64,000 nt of DNA from Hetaerina americana (lineage: Eukaryota > Arthropoda > Insecta > Odonata > Calopterygidae): the NCBI GenBank assembly GCA_022747635.1, contig JAKTNV010000004.1:23591679-23655678 (forward strand), written 5' to 3'. Made by a program: the position numbers and the translations under genes. Positions 1-12,204 of this stretch are shown here, piece by piece. The notes under the pieces were generated by a model. That model ran no database searches. It was given only the letters and a program-made list of their open reading frames with translations, and was not told the origin of the DNA. How positions within the stretch are numbered: position 1 is the first letter of the stretch; each line of letters opens with the position of its first letter.

Positions 1-699
1 TAATCTACATTGCTCGTTTTTTCCGTGTGAATTTCAATAGCGTCGATGAAAAGACTCATGTTTCTCGTGGTTTAAATCGATATAATATACGTATATAGAG
101 AACAGTGAAGGATCTCTGGGGAATTTATCGTAAGTAGTGGGAACACGAACTTTAAATTACTACCCTTTATTTGCGGTTGGAGAGAGTTCCATGAAGCAAT
201 TCATTTATCTTTTTAATGCATTCTAAACCCTACCTGATTAAACGTCAATTTGGTATGTGGAACTTTATCGAAGGATTTCCTAACAAAAATAAAACCCCCT
301 GTCTGTTTGCGTCTTTCTCATGATTTTAGAATGTGATGCACATAAATTCACGCATGTGTTTCGATTAACCCGTTTCTGGTAAAGCCATGTTGGATACTAA
401 ATAAACTCGAGGTGGGTGTAGACTGTAATAAATCCCACAACGGTCGATCGTTCGTTAAATGTCAGAAATTTCTTCATTTCAAAACCGAAATAGAGTGATG
501 ACTATTGATTTCTTTCAATCCAGGACCATAGTCTAGCTTCCTGTAATAATGTCTCCATATGGTACATGTGGCATTATTCAATTAGATGTTTACCCTTCCT
601 TTATCCAACGGAAGATGAAAGTACTTGCTGAACATTCCCATTCATTCGTACAGTATTTTCCTCTAATATAGCGCAGGAAAGAACATCTAAGGCAGTTCA
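1..699. other. no recognised feature
   Basis: AT-rich DNA without a credible coding region. I recognise no repeat here. Confidence 0.5.
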
Positions 700-1225
700 C
701 CCATTTAGAAAGTGTTTTGTAGGTGGGTGAACAGAAAAGTAGAAAAAATAAAGAGGAATTTCGTTAGATGAAGAAGAATTAGTTCGTTGAGGCAAGAGGA
801 TAAGCGCATTTTGGAGGCTTTTGAAGTGTTGTGGAGACGAATGAAAAAAAATAGATTGGACAGAACGGAGATCTTAAGATGAAGTTCTGGGTAGGCTAAA
901 GGCAAGAAGATGGCTGCTTGGAGGGGTTAATTCGGAGGCAAGACAATCGGATGCAGGAAATACTGAGAGGAAATAGTATGGTAGAAGCGGTAACAGAAGG
1001 CAAAATACTGAGAAAAATAGTTAGACGGTGGAAAAGAATAGGCATTTTGAATGGAACGGAGGCAGGTAGAAAGTGCGTAGAGCTAAATGTTGAATTATTA
1101 CAGCATGAAGTATGGGGTTTAAGGATATTTTGTACCATGTAAATCAGGATTTAAAGAATGCAACAAGGTGCAGTGCCATAGCCCATCAAAAACCTATCCT
1201 GATAAGTTAGGTACTGCTTATATTA
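700..1225 (+). mobile_element. LINE-A (RTE-type) degenerate 3' fragment
   Basis: This is an old copy of the C-terminal end of an RTE-type reverse transcriptase and its 3' UTR. The stretch from about 785 to 1100 parallels the better copy at 1960-2280 in the same order: a glutamine-glutamate-aspartate box, a LEAF box followed by a tryptophan/arginine run, and a terminal glycine/arginine-rich segment. Many substitutions and indels are present. The stretch at about 1176-1225 (CCATCAAAAACCTATC) resembles the family 3' terminus seen at 2341-2390. No long frame survives. The left boundary is approximate because similarity fades before 740. Confidence 0.7.
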
Positions 1226-1375
1226 TGAAAAAAATATTTTTACTGAATTTATCTCTAATGATGCCTTCGACAAACTACAGTTTCTTTTTGTATTGGGAAA
1301 ATCGTTTCTTGGCTTGTAACGCTAGTTTCCATTTCCGGGTTCGTTTTTTCTCGAGTGATACATTCCAATATCCGC

Positions 1376-2395
1376 AACCTGTACATGTCTCAGACTGCTC
1401 AGGTAGGATGGGAAACGGGGAGTCCGGATGGGCAGTGTTAGGAAGGGGTGTAAGGCAGGGTTGCCCATTATCACCGTTGCTGTTCAACCTGTATGCAGAG
1501 GAAATGATCAAAGAGGCATGGGAAGAACTGGAGGTAGGAATGAAAGTGGGCGGGGATTTCGTAAAATCAGTTAGGTTTGCTGATGACCAAGCTTTAGTCT
1601 GTCAATCAGCCAAGGGTTGCAAGCATTGCTGAGTGAATTGGAAATTCAGTGCGACAGGTATGGGATGAGAATCAATATTAATAAAACAAAGGTTATGCGA
1701 TTTTCTAGAAAGAAAAAGGCTAAGCTAAACATTAAAATAGGAGGGCAAAAACTAGAGCAGGTAGAACAGTTTACGAATCTCGGTAGTGTTTTGGACCAAC
1801 ACGGTCGAAGTAGTAGGGACGTAAGGAGGAGAATTGCGCTGGGAAAAGAGGCTTTCGCAAGGAGGAGGGAGTTCATGACAGGGACGTTGAGTAAGGATGT
1901 TAAGAAAAGACTCGTAAAAACTTTGATATGGAGCGTAGCTATGTACGGCGCGGAAACGTGGTCATTGAAGCAAGAGGATAGACGTAGATTGGAGGCTTTT
2001 GAAATGTGGGTGTGGAGAAGAATGGAGAAGGTGAAATGGACAGAGAAGAAAACAAATGAGGAAATACTTGGTATGGTGGGCGAAGAGAGGGGTTTGTTGG
2101 GAGAAATCCTATGGAGGCAGGAAAAGTGGATGAAGGGGGTGTTGACCGGCAGTGGGATGTTGAAGACTGTGATAGAGGGGAGAATGTTGGGCAAACGAGG
2201 AAAGGGAAGAAACAGGATAGGGATGTTGGACGGGATAAAGGGAGGAAGAAAGTACTCAGAGATGAAGAGGGACCTGATATAGAGTAAGATGACGGATTTT
2301 GTGTTTTGTTAGAATTAATAAAATGTTGGTTTGGTAGTTGTGTCCATCCAAAAACCTACCTTAACCGGTAGATTACCTGATTACCTTAAAAAAAA
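1376..2395 (+). mobile_element. LINE-A (RTE-type) reverse transcriptase, 5'-truncated, one frameshift
   Basis: This is the C-terminal half of a non-LTR retrotransposon polymerase, which copies element RNA into DNA at a nicked target. Visible motifs are GVRQGCPLSPLLFNLY (RT block 4/5), the catalytic box RFADDQALV with both Asp kept, and KTKVMRFSRK. A thumb and C-terminal domain follow, with YGAETWSLKQEDRRRLEAF and WVWRRMEKVKW. That C-terminal layout resembles RTE/BovB-type elements. Two frames are used, 1376-1632 and 1617-2282. The copy at 37120 has one more G in the run near 1611-1615, so a one-base deletion explains the shift. The coding part ends with a stop at 2281. A 3' UTR follows, with the hairpin CTACC-TTAACC-GGTAG and a GATTACCT repeat. 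RT blocks before the GVRQG box are missing. It is inactive. Confidence 0.9.
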
Positions 2396-3626
2396 CATTC
2401 CAATACAGAGTCAATTATTTCCAGAAATGACATTCACGAGTTGTTAGAGGCAGTGCTTCAAGTTATCGATTTTATTATTTCATTTATTCTTATGAGGCAT
2501 TACCAAAGCTCCTTATACTACCATATGAATAATCAAAAAACTTCCTTTTGTTTAATAATTCAGCATAATGAAAGTGATTTTTGATCGCCTTCTTCATTCT
2601 ATTCACTATTACCAAGTTAGGGTTATTGCTTAGAGACCTATAATGTGTCAACACACAAGGTTCGCGATTTCCGACTGTGGGAATATCGCAATAATTAATC
2701 TAGTCAATTGAAGGAATATTGAGATCGGGCCCATTAATAATAGCATTGGTTTTTGTTTTTGGCATATAACTTAACCTTTGATTATGTATAACAAAGATAA
2801 TATTGCAATCAATCCATTAAAAAGATTACACGTTGAGATTTAATGGAATTAAATGTGTCAAATGTATAATTATAGTGCAGTGCATGCTCCTTCCGCTTTC
2901 AAAGTAGGTCATGTGGCATATAATTCCATTTTAAATTTTCTCCTAGCGCTGGATTTAATGAGCAAATCATAAGGAATGAGGCCCAACATTAAAAGTTAGG
3001 AGTAATAAGCAGAAAAACACAAGCGGTATCATAGGAAATATAGAATGAATACAAAGGGTTGCATGTACGAGGTTTGTTAAGGTAAACACTTTGTAAGTTT
3101 CAACAATTTCTTGGTGATTACGATTTATTCCGAAGTTTTGTGATTTTTAAGGTAAAACAAGCTGTACCTTAAAAATGAAATGGATACATTAAATAAATTT
3201 GAAATCAATGAAAAAGTACGGAATATAACAAGTTGTTTCCTCAAAGAAACATGGACATAATGGTATTCCACGAAATGTTTTTCCAGACGGAATAAATTGA
3301 GTAAGAAGTTGGAAACTGGATAAAAACAATCAGCTTTATTTGTCAAAAAACTCCCAGTGTGACCAATATGAGACTCCGATGTAATTTCAAACACTCGGTA
3401 CATTGTAATCTGATATATAAAACTTGACATACCACCTGCTATTACATTACCAGGATACACTAATTTTGTCTTGTAGTCTTGTTCTATGCTGTTGATAAAT
3501 TACAGGAATTCCTACAAAAACTATATGTGAAGCACTAGAGTACTCATAAAATGTTGATAAATGAATTTCTCTTATATTAATAACTGAAGAGGAAGAATAG
3601 CCTAAGGTGAGGCTAACAGTTTAGAG
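2396..3626. other. no recognised feature
   Basis: AT-rich DNA. A 111-codon minus-strand open frame at 3125-3460 has no recognisable domain and is probably chance. Confidence 0.5.
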
Positions 3627-3693
3627 ATCTACATCCACACAATACCTCACAAGCTGTGGTAAAGGCGTGTGGCGGGCGGTGCTAGGTCACCAC
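3627..3693 (-). repeat. LINE-B/SINE shared 3' tail, solitary copy
   Basis: In reverse complement this matches the conserved tail (CCCCCGCCACACGCC type, ending GTAGATGTAGA) seen at 41826-41885 and 59830-59896. It is diverged. I see neither a tRNA-like head nor reverse-transcriptase sequence beside it, so I cannot tell a truncated LINE from a truncated SINE. Confidence 0.65.
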
Positions 3694-3888
3694 CTATGCA
3701 TGCACAATCCCAATCACATTACCTCTACGCAAATACTACTTTGATCATGCACTAGAAAAACCTAAACACACGAAAGTTAGTACTTGTGGGCAATAGTATT
3801 CAATAACAGGGCACACATATCCAAATCATGCTGTAGATTTGCCAAAAATATGGGTTCATTAAATAAAAACAATAACATGCAGGATATC

Positions 3889-3890
<2 letters not shown>

Positions 3891-3936
<46 letters not shown>
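3891..3936. repeat. (TA)n microsatellite
   Basis: An uninterrupted TA dinucleotide run touching the outer end of the left arm of foldback FB1. Open frames across it encode only Tyr-Ile repeats and are artefacts. Confidence 0.97.
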
Positions 3937-3937
<1 letters not shown>

Positions 3938-4051
3938 TCATATATACAGAAACATATATAAGGAAAAGGGATAGGAACACGTATAAAGGACGAACACAAT
4001 AGAGGTGGGGAAGGCGGAATCGAACGGATCACAAGAGTAAAAAATATCTCC

Positions 4052-4125
4052 TCAACCGGGACTCGAACACCGGATCTTTCCACTTGCCGGGCGGATGCTC
4101 TTAACCACTTGAGCTATCGAGGATA
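4052..4125 (-). repeat. tRNA-like segment in FB1 left arm
   Basis: Mirror copy of the tRNA-like segment at 4679-4752, read on the minus strand. The A-box and B-box positions are kept. It is part of the foldback arm, not an independent tRNA gene. Confidence 0.75.
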
Positions 4126-4678
4126 GTCAATTTACCCTGAGATCCGTGGGTCTTATATGTCGCCAAGCGCCCCGATTCTTTAGCCAAGAGATGGCGTCAG
4201 GGGGCTGTTTCACCCACCAAAGGAGAAATAGACAATACACAAGAGGAAAGGACAGTGGTTAGAATTCATACAACATCATACAGGAAAAGAACAGTGCGTT
4301 TCGTGGCACGCACTGTTCTTTTCCTGTATGCTTCACTGCACGCACCTCTATTGTGTTCGTCCTTTATACGTGTTCCTATCCCTTTTCCTTATATATGTTT
4401 CTGTATATATGAGTATTTATTCGCCGTTTGGCGGGATTTCGTGTTTGAATGTGTATTTGGCCAATGTGGCTCATCTCTTTCTTCTGGCTATGCGTGCCAC
4501 GAAACGCACTGTTCTTTTCCTGTATGATGTTGTATGAATTCTAACCACTGTCCTTTCCTCTTGTGTATTGTCTATTTCTCCTTTGGTGGGTGAAACAGCC
4601 CCCTGACGCCATCTCTTGGCTAAAGAATCGGGGCGCTTGGCGACATATAAGACCCACGGATCTCAGGGTAAATTACAT

Positions 4679-4752
4679 ATCCTCGATAGCTCAAGTGGTT
4701 AAGAGCATCCGCCCGGCAAGTGGAAAGATCCGGTGTTCGAGTCCCGGTTGAG
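4679..4752 (+). repeat. tRNA-like segment in FB1 right arm
   Basis: It folds close to a cloverleaf. The acceptor halves TCCTCGA and TTGAGGA pair. GCTC/GAGC form the D stem. TCCGC/GTGGA form the anticodon stem around loop CCGGCAA, whose triplet would be GGC. GTTCGAGTCC is the B-box/T-loop. The T arm is one base too long and contains a mismatch, and the unit exists as two mirrored copies inside a repeat. I therefore read it as a tRNA-derived promoter module and not a working tRNA gene. Confidence 0.75.
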
Positions 4753-4901
4753 GAGATATTTTTTACTCTTGTGATCCGTTCGATTCCGCCTTCCCCACCT
4801 CTATTGTGTTCGTCCTTTATACGTGTTCCTATCCCTTTTCCTTATATATGTTTCTGTATATATGAGTATTTATTCGCCGTTTGGCGGGATTTCGTGTTTG
4901 A

Positions 4902-5046
<145 letters not shown>

Positions 5047-5049
5047 ACC

Positions 5050-5395
5050 AATTCTAATTATCTCCGACGCGATTGCTTTCATATCTAATTTGATATCTAG
5101 TGTCAAGAGAAAAGTACGTAAGAAACCTGCCTCAAATGTACGTAGTAAATTTAATCGGTATTTAAGCCTACGATCAACTATTGGCTCCTATCCTAATTAT
5201 TTCAATAGAGTCTGGCACTGATATCGTGTTCATAATAAATTTTTGCAAAACTAGCTGCTCTTCGTTGCTCTCGATCTAGTTAAAAACTCAAGCTTACTTC
5301 ATGACGATCCCATACACTTGCAGCATACTTAAGGTGAAGCCTAACTAACGTGAAATAACAAAGCTCCTTGACCCTTCCATTACAATTCTCAACTG
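5050..5395 (-). mobile_element. LINE-B (CR1/L2/Jockey-type) ORF2 C-terminal fragment, degenerate
   Basis: The minus-strand translation from about 5390 downward gives VKELCYFTLVRLHLKYAASV, then a degenerate LDREQRRAASFAK-like stretch. This lines up with VKERCYFALVRPHLEYAASI and LDKVQRKSARFVK of the intact copy at 62705-64000. Stops and frameshifts follow toward 5060. Reverse-transcriptase catalytic blocks are absent. The fragment is cut by the (TA)n tract on its 3' side. Confidence 0.75.
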
Positions 5396-5899
5396 ATTGA
5401 AGGACTCAATTTAGGAAGAGTAATTATTTTTCACTTTTCATCCTAATCAGCTTTTATACGAAGTTTGCGGGTTTTACCAAGCCATCATATGATTTAACGC
5501 CCACCTGATGACGACGCAATAAACTTAAACGCTCATCGTATTAAAGCCCCTTATTAAGTATGAAAGGCTATATTTTTTATTCTTCATATAGGCTGGATGG
5601 TTTAGACGCCATTAAACCAGCATCGGAGGCAAATATGAACGGATAAATGACAGGAATTGTGAGTGTTGCCATAAAATCCGGGGTGGATGAAGCTCTTCTT
5701 CTGCACAAAAATGATTATCATATTATTCCATCCCCATAACGCAGTCAGTTTCAATTTTGAGGAGTCACAGCATTATCAAAAATACTTTCCTCGCTTTCAT
5801 TTCAATAGTTTATACATTTCCCAAAATAGCCTTAGGAAAAAAAATCATTTGTTTGGAAAACAAAGCCTATAGCGTACATGAAATAAGAGGATGACTCCA
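5396..5899. other. no recognised feature
   Basis: Unrecognised DNA with no credible coding frame or repeat. Confidence 0.45.
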
Positions 5900-6400
5900 T
5901 CGGGGATGAAGAGAGACACGGGGAGGAGTTACGTATTTCATTTGAAGAACCGGGGCGAATGGGGAATTGTGGGAATGAAATGGCATTTGTGCCGCGAGCG
6001 AGGTCTTTGGGGGAATGGGAGGTTTGAAGGGGGAATTGAAGGTATGGAGAGGAGGTTGATTTCATGAAGCGAGTGAACCAGATGAAGTACGACAAAAAGG
6101 GGAAATCCTAGTATGTGTCAAGATGGCGTGAAACTGCGGTTTTGCGTTCGATGTTTGCTGGGAAAGTGTGACCGAGGCTGACACGGGCGTGAGCTTGGGT
6201 GCGCGAAGAGTGGTGGTCTAGGGGCGTGGGGAAGGAGGGGTCAGAAGTGGTGGGGCAGTTGAGGGTGGAGGGGGTGGTGGGGCAAGGGCTCGGAGAATGA
6301 TGGCAACAAGGTGAGAGCAAACGCCCCGCCAACTCCCCTTCCTACTCCCTCGAACAAATGGTACGTGACGGCGGTCGCGGCTGCACTGAGACAACGCGGG
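5900..6400. other. GC-rich, purine-rich island
   Basis: The + strand here is G-rich and contrasts with the AT-rich surroundings. A four-tract guanine motif lies at 6263-6288. Short open frames on the minus strand are proline/serine-rich and look like composition artefacts. It could hold a promoter or exon of an unseen gene, but nothing in the sequence establishes that. Confidence 0.4.
6263..6288 (+). other. possible G-quadruplex motif
   Basis: Four guanine tracts at 6263-6265, 6270-6274, 6279-6282 and 6286-6288, with spacers of 4, 4 and 3 bases. This satisfies the usual G3+N1-7 rule. Confidence 0.5.
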
Positions 6401-9400
6401 TATATAATTGTTTTCTCCGGCAACCTTATAAAACCTAAGAATTGTCACGCAAGCAAATTTGAACTAATCACTTTCAACCATACTATTTTACAACGCATGA
6501 AAATATACAACCTCCTGAATAAATTATCAATTCCTCGAGTACCAAGCCATTAATGTGCGAGCAGCTCCATGGAACTGGTATTCATTCCCCTTGTGCTAAG
6601 GTTGCTTCTGATTATCTGGGCAGGTGTCAATCGAATAAGGAACATACGCATTAGGTATGAAAGTGGGCGTATCTGAATACCTTATTTTATTAGTTTTTTT
6701 TAATCATTACGCTCCTGCATTTTTGGCATATCGAATGGCAATGTACATGACATTTTTTAAATGCGTATCAGCATTAAAAAGTCTGAAAGAGATAAGGAAA
6801 TAATAATCCTGCTTGAACCTTTTTCCTTAATAAAAAAAATGAGGCTTCCAGTTACGAAAAATCGTTCGACGACTGGTTTTCCGTTTGACGACGGAAACTC
6901 CGAAGGAGTGGGAGTTTCCTTTCTTACTCTATTCAAGATGGAGCCACCAATGATTCCGGTACTTGTTTGAGCACACTTAGTGGGAGGCGTTTCAGGTGAC
7001 GCTAACCGCTACTCGCGGTTCATCGGATAGGGTGCTCAGTCGTGGATATAAACCTTATTTCGGTTCTTCGGTTACTGCGGTTAGATCGCGGCAAGGAGGC
7101 TTTGGTGTGGCAAAACTGATTACATTCAATTGTATTAGTGATACCAGGTGCCCCTTCCTACCGAAACACCCAGAATCAATCCAGTAAACCAAAACTGTGT
7201 ATAGCACTATATCAAGCCTTCCCTTAAGCGTGGGTTGTTTTCACAAACAGGTTTCAGTCCAAGCTTCCTATATTCAATATTCCTATCTTTCTCAAATCAC
7301 CCAGCACGTGGCGCATTGACCTCAGGAAATAACCTTCCGCTCCTCTCACTGCATGAGCTCTCTCCTCCCACTAATGCCTAAGCCAAGAGAGATTATCCAC
7401 GTAATGAAATTTTCCCAACGGTGAGTTTTTCGAACGGAAGAATTGTTAGCTGCAACCCTTAGTTTTCTCCTCTTGGCAATTTACTACTACTCTCACAGTA
7501 GCTCTTTTTATATCCCTCCCTCTTCTCCTGGTAAACGTGCATGCATTTTTCCTCATCGCAGAACCTTCCCTTCCATGCTTCCTTTCTATTGAGTCAGCAA
7601 GAAGCCATTATAGTCTCGCGTACAAAAATTCGTTTGCTTCCTCTTCTACCTTAATTGCCTCATATGACACATTCCGTCTCTGCTCTGTCACGTGCCTCCT
7701 CACTTTTTTCTTTATCTGACAATTGGAGTTTCTTTTCTTCCATCAAATTCGCATCAAAAAACCTCACACATATCACTTGGTTTGATTCTTTGATTTCACT
7801 ACCCTTAGACTACAACGCAAATGTTTTCACGCACTCATTACTTTCCAAATACTATCTTTTTTTATCCGGGTAGTTTCCTCTCTTTTTCTTTAAGTAGTCG
7901 TGGCTTGATAGTGATGGTTAATGTTTCTCTGCGGGATGAGATTGGCGTATGATCTTCTAAGTAATTGAGTTCCACTGTTTGCCACCTCTTATATCTATCT
8001 CATAGCCACTGAAACCAATTTTGATATTTGGATGGTACTTTCAAATGAATGATGGTAATGATGAATTTCAAATCAATGATGGTAACGGGTATTTGGGGTG
8101 GCTAATGCCGGGTTTTCCATTCCCAGGTCTTGATTTCGGATTCCAGCGATGGAGCATTTTTTATTGCATACACTGCTCATAATTGAGCACCGTACGGAAA
8201 ACATTTCATGAGCAGTTGTGAGAGGTGATCTTATAAACTATTAAATGCATCGCCTTTGAGTATGAATCCGTATTTAAATAGAACGATGATCACATTTCAC
8301 TGCACTATATAAGTATCATTATTTCTATTGCATTCAAAATCACTCGACCGTCGGTTCACTAATAAGTATTACTATTAATGAAAAATAATGCCATTTTACC
8401 TTAATATTGAGTTCGTACATTCAAAAAGGAACAAAGCTAACCGAAGGTGTAAAGGATCGGAGGACACAAAATTGTATTTATTCATGAGCATTTTTGATTA
8501 ATGGAGTCAAAGTTGGAATATTACACAGGAAATTCAAATCCAAATAACACAAGAACTTTCAAGAGTACATAGCGCGGCGCATACCTCAGAAAGAAGATTA
8601 ATTAAACTTTAAAATTTATGATGTAAAACCATAACATTGAGTAAAAATCAGTTCAAGTTTATGATAATAAATATACTCATAAGGGCGATACAAAGCTGTG
8701 CACGTTTTCTACAAAATTAAAATTGAATCCACACTTCAAGAAAAAGGGCGTAGTTCGCGGCTTCGATAGGCGTGCGCGTGACTTCGAGGCGGCTTTGAAT
8801 TCATTTTTTTTAACTTGGGTGGAGCGCGCCGGTGCGATTTCCTTTGTCTTCCACGGACTTCGGTAGTTACTAATAAAAAGGTTTTCTTGAAATTGGTGAT
8901 TCCGGCTAGAAAAAGGTCATTGAACTTCGTCCTAACTTCCTATACGATTACAATTGTTTCCCTCTCGTGATTTTCATCTGGAATGACAAAGAGCACGGAG
9001 TAATGCATGGAAGAAATATATTTGAAACATGAACACTTAAGCATTTAGATTAGATAAACACTTAAGTCTTAAAAATTCCAAGGCCGCCCAAAAACTCTTT
9101 TCAGATTAAATATATCTCGCAACATGAGCCATACATGAGAAAGAATTCTTTTGCCACCGCATCAATTCAGAAAGTCCAGAAAGACCGTGATAAAATTTCA
9201 TTTTAACTTGACAATTTACCACACTACTTTGTTAAAGTTTCACATGAAGAAAATCCTTTGTGTGAATATTCCACTGAATATTCAGTTTCCTCACGGAAGT
9301 CAATACAATACTGCCATGTTCAAGGTGATTATTAATAAGACTCTTGATTGAGGAGATTAATGAGAAATATTTTATCTCTTTCATTATTATTCTGTAATTC

Positions 9401-10100
9401 TTAGTAAGTGCTGTGTTCAAATTAAGAATTCAATGCTGATTGCACCAATATGTTTGTTTATGTACCCATGTTTGCACCAATAAAACACGCAATAACGCAG
9501 GGGTTTAAAAAGCAGCTTTAATGAAGGATGAGTACCACACCGTATTTCCTCCTCTGGAAACTCAAGTTAAAAAACCGCCAATAAATAAGCATTAGCAGTC
9601 ATCATGAGGAATGATAATTAAATTAGCAGAGTAGCATACGTACTATTATTTATGTGTTCAGGATATATCCCAGTCACAACAAATAAAATGCAGACGAAAG
9701 CCATGGTGCAGTAAATGCGAGATAAGACTCGGAAAATACATCATAGGAAAGCGATTACTCATAGTATTATCGCTGGTTTCAGATGTTGAGACTTGGCAAG
9801 AAACTGCAGCGTAGATAAAGTATAATTTTTACCAGTTCAAATTTTCACCTTTATGTAATATTTCCTCCTAGTATCAAAAACAGAAACCCTTGAATCAACA
9901 ATAGAAACAGATGACATCCTTTTCGCTGAAAGCCGGCAGAGAGGAGACAGGAAACCACGCGTCACCACTCTGGAGAGCATCCAGACGCAGGAAGAGAGAA
10001 CGCCGTTCCTTTCGCGGCTCCGATTTGGCATGCACCGCCGTTAAAGAAAATAACAACCTCCTTTTTCCGAAAGCTGTTTAGCTTTTTCAGCGGGTTTACA
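6401..10100. other. no recognised feature
   Basis: AT-rich DNA with no recognised repeat or credible gene. The only local structure I noted is a 9-bp inverted repeat, GGAAACTCC / GGAGTTTCC, near 6894-6920. Confidence 0.45.
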
Positions 10101-10900
10101 ATGGGTGATAACGCCGTGCCGTCAGGGTGAATTCGGGTCTCTCATGTGGGTAGGGGTGAATAGGAGTGGCCCCTCCCCCTCACCCCATCTTGTGGTGGAA
10201 CGATTTTGGCGAAGAAGCAAGATGAGGGTAAGAGGGAGTAATGGGGAAAGTGAATGAGAGTAGCATCGGCCCGTGGCGACGGGGGGGAGTAGGGGAGGGG
10301 GAGAGGATGTGGGGACAAGGGACGACGACGCCGCGCCCTCTTTTTGCGGCGAAAATCGAAGCGGTTGGATTGGTGGTCGCAAAGAGGAAGAGAGGAGGAT
10401 GGGACCGGTGAAACTTTCTACTCCCTCGCCACTCTCCATCCTCTTTCCCTCGCCCTCGCTCCTTCCTGTCCTCCCCCGTTGCAAGGAGCCAATTCATTCG
10501 CAGCCGACGCCTCAGAACGCATCATCTCTTCGGAATTAGCCAACGGTCGCGTTTTCATTTTTCACCCTCCCCTTCCTGCCCTCCCAACCCACGGAGATCG
10601 GCCTCACCCACGAAATTACCATAAAATGGGGCGCCCCGCCGGTATCATGATCGAACGGGGCGCTCATCCGTTCCACAATGAATTTTTCGGCAAGTGGGGA
10701 GGCCCCGGGGGGTCGGGGACCGAGACTCGCCTAAGTAAACCTCATTGCCGAAACAACGGCATATTACACCACATAACGGCTGGAAAAAAGTCGTGCCGTG
10801 TGACGGAGAGATTCGATCGAATATGGGAGTTTTCGAGAGGGTCGCTGTTGACTGAAATATTGTTAATAAATATGTACGTCAATGATAATGGCACGACTCC
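10101..10900. other. CpG- and G-rich island
   Basis: A GC-rich block with frequent CG dinucleotides, a G-rich tract at 10281-10301 able to form a quadruplex, and an 8-bp palindromic pair GCGCCCCG (10631-10638) / CGGGGCGC (10656-10663). A 188-codon + frame (10344-10910) spans it but shows no recognisable domain and is biased by base composition. It may be regulatory or exonic. I cannot tell which. Confidence 0.35.
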
Positions 10901-12138
10901 CTTAATTTAGGAATCACGAACACGAATGAGAAACATTGCAGCACTATGTCAAGTTATAGATGTTATTTTTTCCCTCCCCGGGTACCTTTGGTACTCCGTC
11001 CACCCCTTCGGAATCCCGAGAATTTCTTCTCTAATCATGAAGTTCCCCAGACGCTAGAGCTATAGAGTGAGATGTTCGTTGTTTTCCGCGCCAATATTCC
11101 TTAAATAATTTCGACGACGTATACAAACTTTTCTAAAACAATGCGGAAAACCATCGTTTACCTATGCACCATAATCTGTACAATCAACGAATATTTCCGG
11201 CTTGAGCCCCACTGCTGTTTTAATATTCTTCATCGTTACGAATACTCCAATTATTTCCACTAATTTCCAGTACATATGTAAATATTAAAGGAAAACTTGA
11301 CAGGTTCACAGGAATGATCTATTACAACCGAATATTTTATTGGAATCATTCAAGCTTGTCAATGGCTCTTTATTATGGTCAAAAATACCTATATTATCAA
11401 ATAATAATATTTTCTATTCAAATGGTAATAAATAGGGAGCAAAAAAATTGCATTCATTTTTAAAAATCCCTTGTGATACATTTGCAAAAATAAACACATG
11501 AATTGGTTGCATTGGAGTCCAAAGATGAAAATAAACATTTTTTGCAACCTTATTAGCCACCAGAGGCATTTATTTTTGTAAATAGGCGTTTTGGAAGACT
11601 TGGTTTCGTGATAATGAGCGAAATACTATAGATAACAGTATTTTTGCCAATGATTTTAGCATAGTTTGTAATCATTTTGAAAATAATCCCTTTCTTCTCG
11701 GTGCTTAAATACAACTCAATGGGGTACAATACTTGTTCAGGTTATTCAACAATAAGCAAGGAGCTCAGAGAAAAAGTCCGGAGTCGGCTAAGGACGGTTC
11801 GGTCAGTGGTGTTTTAAAATATTAATAATTGCACGTAAAATAGTTAATATTCCATTGCTGATTCATTACTTATTTAAACAATAAGAATCTATTGGTATCT
11901 CAAAACTAGAGAAAATACTTAAATTTCGCCAACGGATTCCGGTACTTGCAATATTGATCCAGGGATCATTGTCTTTCTTGTTTTGTTGAGTGCCCTGACG
12001 AAACCGAATGGATGGAGAAAAATAAGGATCCGAGTTTACCGAGATAACAGAGAAAAACAATGTGGGCGAAAGAAAAGAAAAATATGGATTAATATTTCGT
12101 CGCATTTCTGTGGGCACAAAATGAGACACTATGTACAA
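10901..12138. other. no recognised feature
   Basis: AT-rich DNA with no credible coding or repeat signature. Confidence 0.45.
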
Positions 12139-12204
12139 CTACATCTACTGATTACATCGCGAGCCGCCGCAAGGGCGTGTGGGGGGGGGTTGTTAGGGCA
12201 TCAC
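12139..12204 (-). repeat. LINE-B/SINE shared 3' tail, solitary copy
   Basis: In reverse complement this contains the GCCCTTGCGGCGGCT-type core, followed by the ATGTAGTTG-like end of the shared tail. A run of nine to ten G (12181-12189) replaces the CCCCCGCC part. No head or coding region is recognisable beside it. Confidence 0.65.

Larger units (their letters stand above)
3934..4869. mobile_element. Foldback element FB1, 379-bp inverted arms
   Basis: The segments 3934-4312 and 4491-4869 are reverse complements with only a few mismatches, for example near 4121-4126 versus 4675-4680. The 178-bp spacer carries a direct copy (4343-4453) of the right-arm end plus extension (4795-4905). The arrangement is therefore a partial tandem copy joined to an inverted copy, not a simple transposon with terminal repeats. 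Each arm carries a tRNA-like segment. A hairpin with 19-bp arms lies at 4280-4327. TA repeats sit at both outer ends. I see no protein. Inverted-plus-tandem copies are known for Penelope-like elements, but the assignment here is inference. Confidence 0.85.

Noticed and set aside
4679..4752. Functional tRNA gene
   Set aside because: It is near-cloverleaf but has an extra base and a mismatch in the T arm, and it exists as mirrored copies inside a foldback repeat.
5502..5535. CTGATGACGACGC as a hammerhead core
   Set aside because: No GAAA box at the right distance after a paired stem.
10344..10910. 188-residue protein
   Set aside because: Biased by GC-rich composition, with the opposite strand equally open and no recognisable domain.
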